In this document: positions 1 to 11,059 of the stretch, piece after piece
Position numbering within the stretch: position 1 is the stretch's first letter
Layout of the letters: every line of letters starts with the position of its first letter
Position numbers and translations under genes: made by a program
Assembly: GCF_029227915.1 (NCBI RefSeq)
Contig: NC_079880.1
Coordinates: 27,771,501-27,835,500 of the forward strand
Direction of reading: 5' to 3'
DNA length: 64,000 nt
Source: Hydractinia symbiolongicarpus
Lineage: Eukaryota > Cnidaria > Hydrozoa > Anthoathecata > Hydractiniidae
Notes under the pieces: model-generated
Database searches by the model: none
Told to the model about the DNA's origin: nothing
What the model saw: the letters and a program-made list of their open reading frames with translations, nothing else

Positions 1-108
1 GAAAACATTTTTGAAAACTGCAAGTCTCATGCGTTTTAGTGGTGAAAAGATAATTAAAAAAATCGTTTTGGAAATGAGTTTACTCACAGGGAACTTTCTT
101 TGTATACA

Positions 109-122
109 TTCGACTATACGGG
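109..122 (+). other. CENP-B-box-like motif, spacing one base short (example)
   Basis: TTCGACTATACGGG shows TTCG and CGGG separated by 6 bases. The known functional core of the mammalian CENP-B box is TTCG-nnnnAnn-CGGG, with 7 bases between. The motif is therefore related in look but one base short and lacks the required A at the right place. Units of the ACTTTTGACTATACGGG class lack the TTCG half. I do not call it a true CENP-B box. Confidence 0.25.
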
Positions 123-131
123 CCAAGCCCG
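119..131. repeat. Short GC hairpin overlapping CCCGGG (example)
   Basis: CGGGC at 119-123 and GCCCG at 127-131 are perfect reverse complements with a CAA loop, and CCCGGG follows at 128-133. The variant unit with CGGGCCGAGTCCG keeps pairing through one G-T wobble, while units with CCAAACCC lose one pair. The 202-bp units with CCAAGCCGGG lose the CCCGGG site. Confidence 0.75.
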
Positions 132-195
132 GGATTTACGGGAAATTGCGGGTTTTCGTTTGCCGGCGATTAAACTTCTTTTATTCAGCGTCTCA

Positions 196-217
196 TCAAA
201 AATGAAAACATTTTTGA
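196..217. repeat. Dyad symmetry spanning the monomer junction (example)
   Basis: TCAAAAATG at 196-204 and CATTTTTGA at 209-217 are perfect reverse complements (9-bp arms) around a 4-base AAAA spacer. The same dyad occurs at most unit junctions. A common variant with A instead of G after the T-run still keeps the inner 7 bp. Units with GAAAACATTTCTG (about 13784, 22921 and 24951) have a mismatched arm. Copies of GTCTCAT flank the dyad on both sides. It could extrude as a hairpin or cruciform, or bind a dimeric protein. This is inferred from sequence only. Confidence 0.85.
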
Positions 218-2619
218 AAACTACAAGTCTTATGCGTTTTAGTGGTGAAAAAATAATTTAAAAAATTGTTCTGGAAATGAGTTTACTCACAGGGTACTTT
301 CTTTGTAAACATTCGACTATACGGGCCAAGCCGGGATTTACGGGAAATCGCGGGTTTTCGTTTGCCGGCGATTAAACCTCTTTCATTAAGCGTCTCATCA
401 AAAATGAAAACATTTTTGAAAACTACAAGTCTCATGCGTTTTAGTGGTAAAAAAAGAATTTAAAAAATCGTCCGGGAAATGAGTTTACTCCCTGGGTACT
501 TTCTTTGTATACATTCGACTATACGGGCCAAGTTCGGGATTTACGGGAAATCGCGGGATTTCGTTTGCCGGCGATTAAACCTCTTTCATTAAGCGTCTCA
601 TCAAAAATGAAAACATTTTTGGAAACTGCAAGTCTCATGCGTTTTAGTGGTGAAAAGATAATTAAAAAAATCGTTTTGGAAATGAGTTTACTCACAGGGT
701 ACTTTCTTTGTATACATTCGACTATACGGGCCAAGCCCGGGATTTACGGGAAATCGCGGGTTTTCGTTTGCCAGCGATTAACCCACTTTTATTCAGCGTC
801 TCATCAAAAATGAAAACATTTTTAAAAACTACAAGTCTCATGCGTTTTAGTGGTAGAAAAAAAATTTAAAAAATCGTTCGGGAACTGAGTTTACTCCCTG
901 GGTACTTTCTTTGTATACATTCGACTATACGGGCCAAGCCCGGGATTTACGGGAAATCGCGGGATTTCGTTTGCCGGCGATTAAACCTCTTTCATTAAGC
1001 GTCTCATCAAAAATGAAAACATTTTTGAAAACTGCAAGTCTCATGCGTTTTAGTGGTGAAAAGATAATTTAAAAAATCGTTTTGGAAATGAGTTTACTCA
1101 CAGGGTACTTTCTTTGTATACATTCAACTATAAGGGCCAAGCCTGGGATTTACGGGAAATCGCGGGTTTTCGTTTGCCGGCGATTAAACCTCTTTCATTA
1201 AGCGTCTCATCAAAAATGAAAACATTTTTGAAAACTACAAGTCTCATGCTTTTTAGTGGTAAAAAAAAAATTAAAAAAATCGTTCGGGAAATGAGTTTAC
1301 TCCCTGGGTACTTTCTTTGTATACTTTTGACTATACGGGTCGAGATCGGGATTTACGGGAAATCGCAGGTTTTCGTTTGCCGGCGATTAAACTTCTTTTG
1401 TTCAGCGTCTCATCAAAAATGAAAACAATTTTAAAAACTTCAAGTCTCATGCGTTTTAGTGGTGAAAAATTAATTTAAAAAATCGTTCGGGAAATGAGTT
1501 TACTCCCTGGGTACTTTCTTTGTATACTTTTCACTATGCGGGCCGAGTCCGGGGTTTACGGGAAATGGCGCGTTTTCGTTTGCCGGCGATTAAACTTCTT
1601 TTATTCAGCGTCTGATCAAAAATGAAAACATTTTTAAAAACTACAAGTCTCATGCGTTTTAGTGGTGAAAAAATAAATTAAAAAATCGTTTGGGAAATGA
1701 GTTTACTTCCTGGGTACTTTCTTTGTATACTTTTGAGTATACGGGCCAAGCCCGGGATTTACGGGAAATCGCGGGTTTTCGTTTGCCGGCGATTAAACGT
1801 CTTTTATTCAGCGTCTCATCAAAAATGAAAACATTTGTGAAAACTACAAGTCTTATGCGTTTTAGTGGTGAAAAAATAATTTAAAAAATCGTTCTGGAAA
1901 TGAGTTTACCCACAGGGTACTTTCTTTGTAAACATTCGACTATACGGGCCAAGCCGGGATTTACGGGAAATCGCGGGTTTTCGTTTGCCGGCGATTAAAC
2001 CTCTTTCATTAAGCGTCTCATCAAAAATGAAAACATTTTTGAAAACTACAAGTCTCATGCGTTTTAGTGGAAAAAAAAGAATTTAAGAAATCGTCCGGGA
2101 AATGAGTTTACTCCCTGGGTACTTTCTTTGTATACTTTTGACTATACGGGCCGAGATCGGGATTTACGGGAAATCGCAGGTTTTCGTTTGCCGACGATTA
2201 AACTTCTTTTGTTCAGCGTCTCATCAAAAATGAAAACATTTTTAAAAACTACAGCTCTCATGCGTTTTAGTGGTGAAAAATTAATTTAAAAAATCGTTCG
2301 GGAAATGAGTTTACTCCCTGGGTACTTTCTTTGTAAACTTTTCACTATGCGGGCCGAGTCCGGGGTTTACGGGAAATGGCGGGTCTTCGTTTGCCGGCAA
2401 TTAAACTTCTTTTATTCAGCGTCTGATCAAAAATGAAAAAATTTTTGAAAACTACAAGTCTCAAGCGTTTTAGTGGTGAAAAAAAAATTTAAAAAATCGT
2501 TCGGGAAATCAGTTTACTCCCTGGGTACTTTCTTAGTATACATTCGACTATACGGGCCAAGCCCGGGATTTAGGGAAATCGCGGGATTTCGTTTGCCGGC
2601 GATTAAACCTCTTTCATTA

Positions 2620-5600
2620 AGCGTCTCATCAAAAATGAAAACATTTTTGAAAACTACAAGTCTCATGCGTTTTAGTGGTAAAAAAAAATTTAAAAAATCG
2701 TTCGGGAAATGAGTTTACTCCCTGGGTACTTTCTTTGTATACTTTTGACTATACGGGCCAAACCCGGGATTTACGGGAAATCGCGGGATTTCGTTTGCCG
2801 GCGATTAAACTTCTTTTATTCAGCGTCTCATCAAAAATGAAAACATTTTTGAAAACTACAAGTCTTATGCGTTTTAGTGGTGAAAAAAAAATTTAAAAAA
2901 TCGTTCTGGAAATGAGTTTACTCACAGGGTGCTTTCTTTGTATACATTCGACTATACGGGCCAAGCCCGGGATATACGGGAAATCGCGGGTTTTCGTTTG
3001 CCGGCGATTAAACCTCTTTCATTAAGCGTCTCATCAAAAATGAAAACATTTTTGAAAACTACAAGTCTCATGCGTTTTAGTGGTGAAAAATTAATTTAAA
3101 AAATCGTTCGGGAAATGAGTTTACTCCCTGGGTACTTTCTTTGTATACTTTTCACTATGCGGGCCGAGTCCGGGGTTTACGGGATATGGCGGGTCTTCGT
3201 TTGCCGGCGATTAAACTTCTTTTATTCAGCGTCTGATCAAAAATGAAAACATTTTTGAAAACTACAAGTCTCAAGCGTTTTAGTGGTGAAAAAAAAATTT
3301 AAAAAATCGTTCGGGAAATCAGTTTACTCCCTGGGTACTTTCTTAGTATACATTCGACTATACGGGCCAAGCCCGGGATTTACGGCAAATCGCGGGATTT
3401 CGTTTGCCGGCGATTAAACCTCTTTCATTAAGCGTCTCATCAAAAATGAAAACATTTTTGAAAACTACAAGTCTCATGCGTTTTAGTGGTAAAAAAAAAA
3501 TTTAAAAAATCGTTCGGGAAATGAGTTTACTCCCTGGGTACTTTCTTTGTATACTTTTGACTATACGGGCCAAACCCGGGATTTACGGGAAATCGCGGGT
3601 TTTCGTTTGCCGGCGATTAAACTTCTTTTATTCAGCGTCTGATCAAAAATGAAAACATTTTTGAAAACTACAAGTCTCATGCGTTTTAGTGGTGAAAAAA
3701 TAAATTAAAAAATCGTTTGGGAAATGAGTTTACTTCCTGGGTACTTTCTTTGTATACTTTTGAGTATACGGGCCAAGCCCGGGATTTACGGGAAATCGCG
3801 GGTTTTTGTTTGCCGGCGATTAAACGTCTTTTATTCAGCGTCTCATCAAAAATGAAAACATTTTTGAAAACTACAAGTCTTATGCGTTTTAGTGGTGAAA
3901 AAATAATTTAAAAAATCGTTCTGCAAATGAGTTTACTCACAGGGTACTTTCTTTGTAAACATTCGACTATACGGGCCAAGCCGGGATTTACGGGAAATCG
4001 CGGGTTTTCGTTTGCCGGCGATTAAACCTCTTTCATTAAGCGTCTCATCAAAAATGAAAACATTTTTGAAAACTACAAGTCTCATGCGTTTTAGTGGTGA
4101 AAAATTAATTTAAAAAATCGTTCGGGAAATGAGTTTACTCCCTGGGTACTTTCTTTGTATACTTTTCACTATGCGGGCCGAGTCCGGGGTTTACGGGAAA
4201 TGGCGGGTCTTCGTTTGCCGGCGATTAAACTTCTTTTATTCAGCGTCTCATCAAAAATGAAAACATTTTTGAAAACTACAAGTCTCATGCGTTTTAGTGG
4301 TAAAAAAAAATTTAAAAAATCGTTCGGGAAATGAGTTTACTCCCTGGGTACTTTCTTTGTATACTTTTGACTATACGGGCCAAACCCGGGATTTACGGGA
4401 AATCGCGGGATTTCGTTTGCCGGCGATTAAACTTCTTTTATTCAGCGTCTCATCAAAAATGAAAACATTTTTGAAAACTACAAGTCTTATGCGTTTTAGT
4501 GGTGAAAAAAAAATTTAAAAAATCGTTCTGGAAATGAGTTTACTCACAGGGTGCTTTCTTTGTATACATTCGACTATACGGGCCAAGCCCGGGATATACG
4601 GGAAATCGCGGGTTTTCGTTTGCCGGCGATTAAACCTCTTTCATTAAGCGTCTCATCAAAAATGAAAACATTTTTGAAAACTACAAGTCTCATGCGTTTT
4701 AGTGGTGAAAAATTAATTTAAAAAATCGTTCGGGAAATGAGTTTACTCCCTGGGTACTTTCTTTGTATACTTTTCACTATGCGGGCCGAGTCCGGGGTTT
4801 ACGGGATATGGCGGGTCTTCGTTTGCCGGCGATTAAACTTCTTTTATTCAGCGTCTGATCAAAAATGAAAACATTTTTGAAAACTACAAGTCTCAAGCGT
4901 TTTAGTGGTGAAAAAAAAATTTAAAAAATCGTTCGGGAAATCAGTTTACTCCCTGGGTACTTTCTTAGTATACATTCGACTATACGGGCCAAGCCCGGGA
5001 TTTACGGCAAATCGCGGGATTTCGTTTGCCGGCGATTAAACCTCTTTCATTAAGCGTCTCATCAAAAATGAAAACATTTTTGAAAACTACAAGTCTCATG
5101 CGTTTTAGTGGTAAAAAAAAAATTTAAAAAATCGTTCGGGAAATGAGTTTACTCCCTGGGTACTTTCTTTGTATACTTTTGACTATACGGGCCAAACCCG
5201 GGATTTACGGGAAATCGCGGGTTTTCGTTTGCCGGCGATTAAACTTCTTTTATTCAGCGTCTGATCAAAAATGAAAACATTTTTGAAAACTACAAGTCTC
5301 ATGCGTTTTAGTGGTGAAAAAATAAATTAAAAAATCGTTTGGGAAATGAGTTTACTTCCTGGGTACTTTCTTTGTATACTTTTGAGTATACGGGCCAAGC
5401 CCGGGATTTACGGGAAATCGCGGGTTTTTGTTTGCCGGCGATTAAACGTCTTTTATTCAGCGTCTCATCAAAAATGAAAACATTTTTGAAAACTACAAGT
5501 CTTATGCGTTTTAGTGGTGAAAAAATAATTTAAAAAATCGTTCTGCAAATGAGTTTACTCACAGGGTACTTTCTTTGTAAACATTCGACTATACGGGCCA

Positions 5601-5863
5601 AGCCGGGATTTACGGGAAATCGCGGGTTTTCGTTTGCCGGCGATTAAACCTCTTTCATTAAGCGTCTCATCAAAAATGAAAACATTTTTGAAAACTACAA
5701 GTCTCATGCGTTTTAGTGGTGAAAAATTAATTTAAAAAATCGTTCGGGAAATGAGTTTACTCCCTGGGTACTTTCTTTGTATACTTTTCACTATGCGGGC
5801 CGAGTCCGGGGTTTACGGGAAATGGCGGGTCTTCGTTTGCCGGCGATTAAACTTCTTTTATTC
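2620..5863. repeat. Tandem duplication of an 8-mer HOR, 1622 bp x 2
   Basis: Copy 1 is 2620-4241 and copy 2 is 4242-5863. The match extends to 5870, and a C/G difference at 4249/5871 ends it. Rare variants line up exactly 1622 bp apart: ATATACGGG, GGGATATGGCGGG, TTACGGCAAATCG and TTCTGCAAATGAG. I noticed no difference between the copies by eye. Such identity means a very recent duplication, or an assembly duplication, which sequence alone cannot tell apart. Confidence 0.9.
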
Positions 5864-5956
5864 AGCGTCTGATCAAAAATGAAAACATTTTTGAAAACTA
5901 CAAGTCTCAAGCGTTTTAGTGGTGAAAAAAAAATTTAAAAAATCGTTCGGGAAATC

Positions 5957-8592
5957 AGTTTACTCCCTGGGTACTTTCTTAGTATACATTCGACTATACG
6001 GGCCAAGCCCGGGATTTACGGCAAATCGCGGGATTTCGTTTGCCGGCGATTAAACCTCTTTCATTAAGCGTCTCATCAAAAATGAAAACATTTTTGAAAA
6101 CTACAAGTCTCATGCGTTTTAGTGGTAAAAAAAAAATTTAAAAAATCGTTCGGGAAATGAGTTTACTTCCTGGGTACTTTCTTTGTATACTTTTGACTAT
6201 ACGGGCCAAACCCGGGATTTACGGGAAATCGCGGGTTTTCGTTTGCCGGCGATTAAACTTCTTTTATTCAGCGTCTGATCAAAAATGAAAACATTTTTAA
6301 AAACTACAAGTCTCATGCGTTTTAGTGGTGAAAAAATAAATTAAAAAATCGTTTGGGAAATAAGTTTACTTCCTGGGTACTTTCTTTGTATACTTTTGAG
6401 TATACGGGCCAAGCCCGGGATTTACGGGAAATCGCGGGTTTTCGTTTGCCGGCGATTAAAGGTCTTTTATTCAGCGTCTCATCAAAAATGAAAACATTTT
6501 TGAAAACTACAAGTCTTATGCGTTTTAGTGGTGAAAAAATAATTTAAAAAATCGTTCTGCAAATGAGTTTACTCACAGGGTACTTTCTTTGTAAACATTC
6601 GACTATACGGGCCAAGCCGGGATTTACGGGAAATCGCGGGTTTTCGTTTGCCGGCGATTAAACCTCTTTCATTAAGCGTCTCATCAAAAATGAAAACATT
6701 TTTGAAAACTACAAGTCTCATGCGTTTTAGTGGAAAAAAAAGAATTTAAAAAATCGTCCGGGAAATGAGTTTACTCCCTGGGTACTTTCTTTGTATACTT
6801 TTGACTATACGGGCCGAGATCGGGATTTACGGGAAATCGCAGGTTTTCGTTTGCCGACGATTAAACTTCTTTTGTTCAGCGTCTCATCAAAAATGAAAAC
6901 ATTTTTAAAAACTACAAGTCTCATGCGTTTTAGTGGTGAAAAATTAATTTAAAAAATCGTTCGGGAAATGAGTTTACTCCCTGGGTACTTTCTTTGTATA
7001 CTTTTCACTATGCGGGCCGAGTCCGGGGTTTACGGGAAATGGCGGGTCTTCGTTTGCCGTCAATTAAACTTCTTTTATTCAGCGTCTGATCAAAAATGAA
7101 AACATTTTTGAAAACTACAAGTCTCAAGCGTTTTAGTGGTGAAAAAAAAATTTAAAAAATCGTTCGGGAAATCAGTTTACTCCCTGGGTACTTTCTTAGT
7201 ATACATTCGACTATACGGGCCAAGCCCGGGATTTACGGGAAATCGCGGGATTTCGTTTGCCAGCGATTAAACCTCTTTCATTAAGCGTCTCATCAAAAAT
7301 GAAAACATTTTTGAAAACTGCAAGTCTCATGCGTTTTAGTGGTAAAAAAAAAATTTAAAAAATCGTTCGGGAAATGAGTTTACTCCCTGGGTACTTTCTT
7401 TGTATACTTTTGACTATACGGGCCAAACCCAGGATTTACGGGAAATCGCGGGTTTTCGTTTGCCGGCGATTAAACTTCTTTTATTCAGCGTCTGATCAAA
7501 AATGAAAACATTTTTAAAAACTACAAGTCTCATGCGTTTTAGTGGTGAAAAAATAAATTAAAAAATCGTTTGGGAAATGAGTTTACTTCCTGGGTACTTT
7601 CTTTGTATACTTTTGAGTATACGGGCCAAGCCCGGGATTTACGGGAAATCGCGGGTTTTCGTTTGCCGGCGATTAAACGTCTTTTATTCAGCGTCTCATC
7701 AAAAATGAAAACATTTTTGAAAACTACAAGTCTTATGCGTTTTAGTGGTGAAAAAATAATTTAAAAAATCGTTCTGGAAATGAGTTTACCCACAGGGTAC
7801 TTTCTTTGTAAACATTCGACTATACGGGCCAAGCCGGGATTTACGGGAAATCGCGGGTTTTCGTTTGCCGGCGATTAAACCTCTTTCATTAAGCGTCTCA
7901 TCAAAAATGAAAACATTTTTAAAAACTACAAGTCTTATGCGTTTTAGTGGTGAAAAAATAATTTAAAAAATCGTTCTGGAAATGAGTTTACCCACAGGGT
8001 ACTTTCTTTGTAAACATTCGACTATACGGGCCAAGCCGGGATTTACGGGAAATCGCGGGTTTTCGTTTGCCGGCGATTAAACCTCTTTCATTAAGCGTCT
8101 CATCAAAAATGAAAACATTTTTGAAAACTACAAGTCTCATGCGTTTTAGTGGAAAAAAAGAATTTAAAAAATCGTCCGGGAAATGAGTTTACTCCCTGGG
8201 TACTTTCTTTGTATACTTTTGACTATACGGGCCGAGATCGGGATTTACGGGAAATCGCAGGTTTTCGTTTGCCGACGATTAAACTTCTTTTGTTCAGCGT
8301 CTCATCAAAAATGAAAACATTTTTAAAAACTACAAGTCTCATGCGTTTTAGTGGTGAAAAATTAATTTAAAAAATCGTTCGGGAAATGAGTTTACTCCCT
8401 GGGTACTTTCTTTGTATACTTTTCACTATGCGGGCCGAGTCCGGGGTTTACGGGAAATGGCGGGTCTTCGTTTGCCGGCAATTAAACTTCTTTTATTCAG
8501 CGTCTGATCAAAAATGAAAACATTTTTGAAAACTACAAGTCTCAAGCGTTTTAGTGGTGAAAAAAAAATTTAAAAAATCGTTCGGGAAATCA
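5957..8592. repeat. 6-mer HOR of 1217 bp, second copy enlarged by one unit
   Basis: Marker units with GAAATCAGTTTACTCC and TTCTTAGTATAC sit at 5957, 7174 and 8592, so steps of 1217 and 1418 bp. The TTTGGGAAAT(A/G)AGTTTACTTCC unit recurs from 6353 to 7570 (1217 bp). The second step is longer by 202 bp because one monomer has been duplicated inside it (7707-8110). Copies differ at several sites, for example TTACGGCAAATCG against TTACGGGAAATCG. Confidence 0.8.
7707..8110. repeat. Single-monomer tandem duplication, 202 bp x 2
   Basis: The units 7707-7908 and 7909-8110 are both 202 bp and share the marks GTCTTATGCG, TTCTGG, TTTACCCACAGGG, GTAAACATTCG and CCAAGCCGGG. The clearest difference seen is G or A after the first T-run. 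The duplication lengthens the surrounding 6-mer by exactly one unit. Confidence 0.85.
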
Positions 8593-8629
8593 GTTTACTC
8601 CCTGGGTACTTTCTTAGTATACATTCGAC

Positions 8630-11059
8630 TATACGGGCCAAGCCCGGGATTTACGGGAAATCGCAGGATTTCGTTTGCCGGCGATTAAACCTCTTTCATT
8701 AAGCGTCTCATCAAAAATGAAAACATTTTTGAAAACTACAAGTCTCATGCGTTTTAGTGGTAAAAAAAAATTTAAAAAATCGTTCTGGAAATGAGTTTAC
8801 TCACAGGGTACTTTCTTTGTAAACATTCGACTATACGGGCCAAGCCGGGATTTACGGGAAATCTCGGGTTTTCGTTTGCCGGCGATTAAACCTCTTTCAT
8901 TAAGCGTCTCATCAAAAATGAAAACATTTTTGAAAACTACAAGTCTCATGCGTTTTAGTGGAAAAAAAAGAATTTAAAAAATCGTCCGGGAAATGAGTTT
9001 ACTCCCTGGGTACTTTCTTTGTATACTTTTGACTATACGGGCCGAGATCGGGATTTACGGGAAATCGCAGGTTTTCGTTTGCCGACGATTAAACATCTTT
9101 TGTTCAGCGTCTCATCGAAAATGAAAACATTTTTAAAAACTACAAGTCTCATGCGTTTTAGTGGTGAAAAATTAATTTAAAAAATCGTTCGGGAAATGAG
9201 TTTACTCCCTGGGTACTTTCTTTGTATACTTTTCACTATGCGGGCCGAGTCCGGGGTTTACGGGAAATGGCGGGTCTTCGTTTGCCGGCAATTAAACTTC
9301 TTTTATTCAGCGTCTGATCAAAAATGAAAACATTTTTGAAAACTACAAGTCTCAAGCGTTTTAGTGGTGAAAAAAAAATTTAAAAAATCGTTCGGGAAAT
9401 CAGTTTACTCCCTGGGTACTTTCTTAGTATACATTCGACTATACGGGCCAAGCCCGGGATTTACGGGAAATCGCGGGATTTCGTTTGCCGGCGATTAAAC
9501 CTCTTTCATTAAGCGTCTCATCAAAAATGAAAACATTTTTGAAAACTACAAGTCTCATGCGTTTTAGTGGTAAAAAAAAATTTAAAAAATCGTTCGGGAA
9601 ATGAGTTTACTCCCTGGGTACTTTCTTTGTATACTTTTGACTATACGGGCCAAACCCGGGATTTACGGGAAATCGCGGGATTTCGTTTGCCGGCGATTAA
9701 ACTTCTTTTATTCAGCGTCTCATCAAAAATGAAAACATTTTTGAAAACTACAAGTCTTATGCGTTTTAGTGGTGAAAAAATAATTTAAAAAATCGTTCTG
9801 GAAATGAGTTTAAACACAGGGTGCTTTCTTTGTATACATTCGACTATACGGGCCAAGCCCGGGATTTACGGGAAATCGCAGGATTTCGTTTGCCGGCGAT
9901 TAAACCTCTTTCATTAAGCGTCTCATCAAAAATGAAAACATTTTTGAAAACTACAAGTCTCATGCGTTTTAGTGGTAAAAAAAAATTTAAAAAATCGTTC
10001 TGGAAATTAGTTTACTCACAGGGTACTTTCTTTGTAAACATTCGACTATACGGGCCAAGCCGGGATTTACGGGAAATCGCGGGTTTTCGTTTGCCGGCGA
10101 TTAAACCTCTTTCATTAAGCGTCTCATCAAAAATGAAAACATTTTTGAAAACTACAAGTCTCATGCGTTTTAGTGGAAAAAAAAGAATTTAAAAAATCGT
10201 CCGGGAAATGAGTTTACTCCCTGGGTACTTTCTTTGTATACTTTTGACTATACGGGCCGAGATCGGGATTTACGGGAAATCGCAGGTTTTCGTTTGCCGA
10301 CGATTAAACATCTTTTGTTCAGCGTCTCATCAAAAATGAAAACATTTTTAAAAACTACAAGTCTCATGCGTTTTAGTGGTGAAAAATTAATTTAAAAAAT
10401 CGTTCGGGAAATGAGTTTACTCCCTGGGTACTTTCTTTGTATACTTTTCACTATGCGGGCCGAGTCCGGGGTTTACGGGAAATGGCGGGTCTTCGTTTGC
10501 CGGCAATTAAACTTCTTTTATTCAGCGTCTGATCAAAAATGAAAACATTTTTGAAAACTACAAGTCTCAAGCGTTTTAGTGGTGAAAAAAAAATTTAAAA
10601 AATCGTTCGGGAAATCAGTTTACTCCCTGGGTACTTTCTTAGTATACATTCGACTATACGGGCCAAGCCCGGGATTTACGGGAAATCGCGGGATTTCGTT
10701 TGCCGGCGATTAAACCTCTTTCATTAAGCGTCTCATCAAAAATGAAAACATTTTGGAAAACTACAAGTCTCATGCGTTTTAGTGGTAAAAAAAAATTTAA
10801 AAAATCGTTCGGGAAATGAGTTTACTCCCTGGGTACTTTCTTTGTATACTTTTGACTATACGGGCCAAACCCGGGATTTACGGGAAATCGCGGGATTTCG
10901 TTTGCCGGCGATTAAACTTCTTTTATTCAGCGTCTCATCAAAAATGAAAACATTTTTGAAAACTACAAGTCTTATGCGTTTTAGTGGTGAAAAAATAATT
11001 TAAAAAATCGTTCTGGAAATGAGTTTAAACACAGGGTGCTTTCTTTGTATACATTCGAC
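8630..11059. repeat. Tandem duplication of a 6-mer HOR, 1215 bp x 2
   Basis: Copies are about 8630-9844 and 9845-11059. Shared marks 1215 bp apart include CGCAGGATTTCG (about 8664 and 9878), the TTCTGGAAAT unit following a TAAAAAAAAATTT run (8761 and 9976), the TTCTTAGTATAC unit (9402 and 10617) and GTTTAAAC (9808 and 11023). The left limit is set by divergence near 8600/9815 and the right limit by divergence near 9871/11086. Confidence 0.85.

Larger units (their letters stand above)
1..203 (+). repeat. Reference monomer used for phase numbering
   Basis: This is the first full unit, running from GAAAACATTTT to the AAAAAT before the next unit at 204. Phase numbers used elsewhere refer to this unit. 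Landmarks in it are GTCTCAT at 24-30 and again at 190-196, an A/T-rich tract at about 43-62, GTATAC at 102-107, TTCG-n6-CGGG at 109-122, hairpin CGGGCCAAGCCCG at 119-131, CCCGGG at 128-133, and GCCGGC at 162-167. Typical later units also carry CGGGAAAT twice, 71 bp apart (phases about 68 and 139). The direction of the unit is arbitrary. Confidence 0.95.
1..2619. repeat. Irregular block of about 13 monomers, no clean HOR
   Basis: The block mixes 203-bp units of the CACAGGG and CCCTGGG classes with 202-bp units (204-405 and about 1828-2030) that read GTAAACATTCG and CCAAGCCGGG. The part from about 1680 to 2440 matches about 7560-8520 at a distance of 29 units, with one extra unit in the right-hand copy. 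The unit near 2571 has lost a base in its TTTACGGG box and reads GATTTAGGG. No gene or unique sequence is present. Confidence 0.8.

Noticed and set aside
109-122. A true CENP-B box
   Set aside because: Spacing between TTCG and CGGG is 6 and not 7 bases, and the required A is not in place. It is kept only as a low-confidence resemblance.
505-813. Open reading frames of 60-123 codons on both strands, many starting MYTFDYTGQ or MKTFLKT
   Set aside because: They are translations of the repeat itself. The frame shifts at each 203-bp unit, frames stop after one or two units, both strands give similar sets, and identical frames appear only where DNA is duplicated.
3700-3720. AATAAA poly(A)-signal-like and TATA-like strings in the A/T-rich tract
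   Set aside because: They arise in many units from the A/T-rich composition and have no gene upstream or downstream.
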